From Thiosulfatimonas sediminis (GTDB taxonomy: Bacteria; Pseudomonadota; Gammaproteobacteria; Thiomicrospirales; Thiomicrospiraceae): DNA of 64,000 bases. The stretch spans positions 1,550,001-1,614,000 of the forward strand of contig NZ_AP021889.1 of assembly GCF_011398355.1 (NCBI RefSeq), in the 5' to 3' direction. A program made the translations under genes and the position numbers. Of this stretch, positions 63,399 through 64,000 are shown piece after piece. Every line of letters starts with the position of its first letter. Within the stretch, counting starts at the first letter, position 1. The notes under the pieces are model-generated. The model had not been told where the DNA came from, searched no databases, and worked only from the letters and a program-made list of their open reading frames with translations.

Positions 63399-63450
63399 AA
63401 AAAAATACCGCGACAAATCCATTAAGATTACATCCTCGGTATTTTTTTGA
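63399..63450 (+). terminator. Probable terminator after the B12 operon
   Basis: AAAAAATACCG (63400-63410) pairs with CGGTATTTTTT (63437-63447), followed by a T-run. The loop is long (26 nt), so efficiency is uncertain. Confidence 0.6.
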
Positions 63451-63520
63451 CTTCGCTGGGTGACGAGCGTGCAAAAAAGTTGATAATGATTTCATACTTA
63501 CTTTAGGCTCTTTGAACGCT

Positions 63521-64000
63521 ATGCCAGGCACACATTACGACAACGACCACTCTTTTATCGACGTTTTACCGTTTGAGTTAAAACACGCCGCTTATTTAAT
63601 GCTGCGTCAAGATGCCTTAGCGACCATCTTGAATAACCTAGCGACCAATCAAAGCCCTATTTTTGAGCAAAATCCAAGCCCCTACTTTACCGATGAACGT
63701 AAACAACAAATCTTGCAAGCCTGTATCGTCGCCAAAATCACCTCTTTTGATAAAACCCTATTTATCAACGCCGATCACCAGACATTTTTAAACCAGACGT
63801 TGAACGCAGCCTTGCATTTTTTAGCGCGCCACGCACTGGCCGGCAGTGATCACAGCGATGCGGCTTTACAAGCTTATTTAAAAATTTCACACCCGCGCAC
63901 ATACCACTGGCTGAAACGATCAGATTTAGAAAGCCGACATCGCTTGGCAATTCGACCGCGTTATAAGAACACGCGACGTTATTTTCGCTACAAAGCCAAA
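63521..64000 (+). CDS. Hypothetical protein (partial, C-terminus outside window)
   Basis: Open from ATG 63521 to the window end, 160 codons with no stop. No recognised domain. The visible part is hydrophilic and mostly helical. It has no signal peptide, and the end is strongly basic (SHPRTYHWLKRSDLESRHR, then RPRYKNTRRYFRYKAK), suggesting nucleic-acid or membrane contact. The start has only a weak ribosome binding site; a leftward frame inside it at 63765-63950 is a shadow. Confidence 0.6.
   Translation, partial: MPGTHYDNDHSFIDVLPFELKHAAYLMLRQDALATILNNLATNQSPIFEQNPSPYFTDERKQQILQACIVAKITSFDKTLFINADHQTFLNQTLNAALHFLARHALAGSDHSDAALQAYLKISHPRTYHWLKRSDLESRHRLAIRPRYKNTRRYFRYKAK

Overview
The window looks like ordinary chromosome of a gammaproteobacterium. 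The clearest signs are the intact rsxABCDGE (Rnf) operon near nth, the miaA/hfq/hflX/hflK/hflC/hisZ/purA region, the mnmA-hflD pair, clpS-clpA, sdhCDAB with sdhE, an SdhE-infA junction and a YeeN-type YebC paralogue. A monomeric isocitrate dehydrogenase and the general style of the proteins would fit the Thiomicrospira/Thiomicrorhabdus/Hydrogenovibrio sulfur-oxidiser lineage. That assignment is an inference from memory of the families, not something proved here. No tRNA, rRNA, CRISPR array or prophage was recognised.

Layout: 1-8.6 kb holds dnaE (leftward, 3' end outside the window), aat, the succinate dehydrogenase operon sdhCDABE and infA with its own promoter and terminator. At 9.0-10.2 kb is a lone gene for a very unusual acidic, repeat-rich protein without arginine, behind a long AT-rich leader. 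From 10.3 to 25.6 kb come clpA/clpS, a J-domain protein, phnA-like, a yeeN-like regulator, a lipoprotein esterase, an H-NS-family protein, monomeric icd, rluE, mnmA, hflD, a cupin, ppiD and an unknown gene. A CheY-like receiver gene at 25.7 kb is followed by a complete IS66-family element (26,080-28,436) with a perfect 8-bp target duplication.

From 28.5 to 39.2 kb the leftward housekeeping block runs mutL, miaA, hfq, hflX, hflK, hflC, a DUF2065 gene, hisZ, purA. Then rightward mrp, metG and rsxABCDGE; a leftward sialidase-like gene separates rsxE from nth. From 50 to 55.4 kb are nth, a DUF1841 gene, an RNase HI gene, a LysE-type exporter, a NERD-domain gene, bcp, a small lipoprotein and a class I glutamine amidotransferase. 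An intact IS3-family element (55,456-56,693, 3-bp target duplication) sits just upstream of the amidotransferase. glnS and a small membrane protein follow. The last part is a vitamin B12 cluster: a cobalamin riboswitch with a good promoter, a BtuB-like receptor, cobQ and a BtuF-like binding protein. The window ends inside an unrecognised gene.

Notable signals beyond genes are: (i) a family of short intergenic repeats with the core (A)GGGgayaCAGAAyAAGty, seven copies in this window; (ii) a 12-nt perfect complement to the cobalamin-riboswitch core placed downstream of the aptamer; (iii) a perfect 9-bp hairpin in front of sdhC; (iv) an AT-rich patch inside metG; (v) the acidic repeat protein with 102-bp internal DNA repeats.
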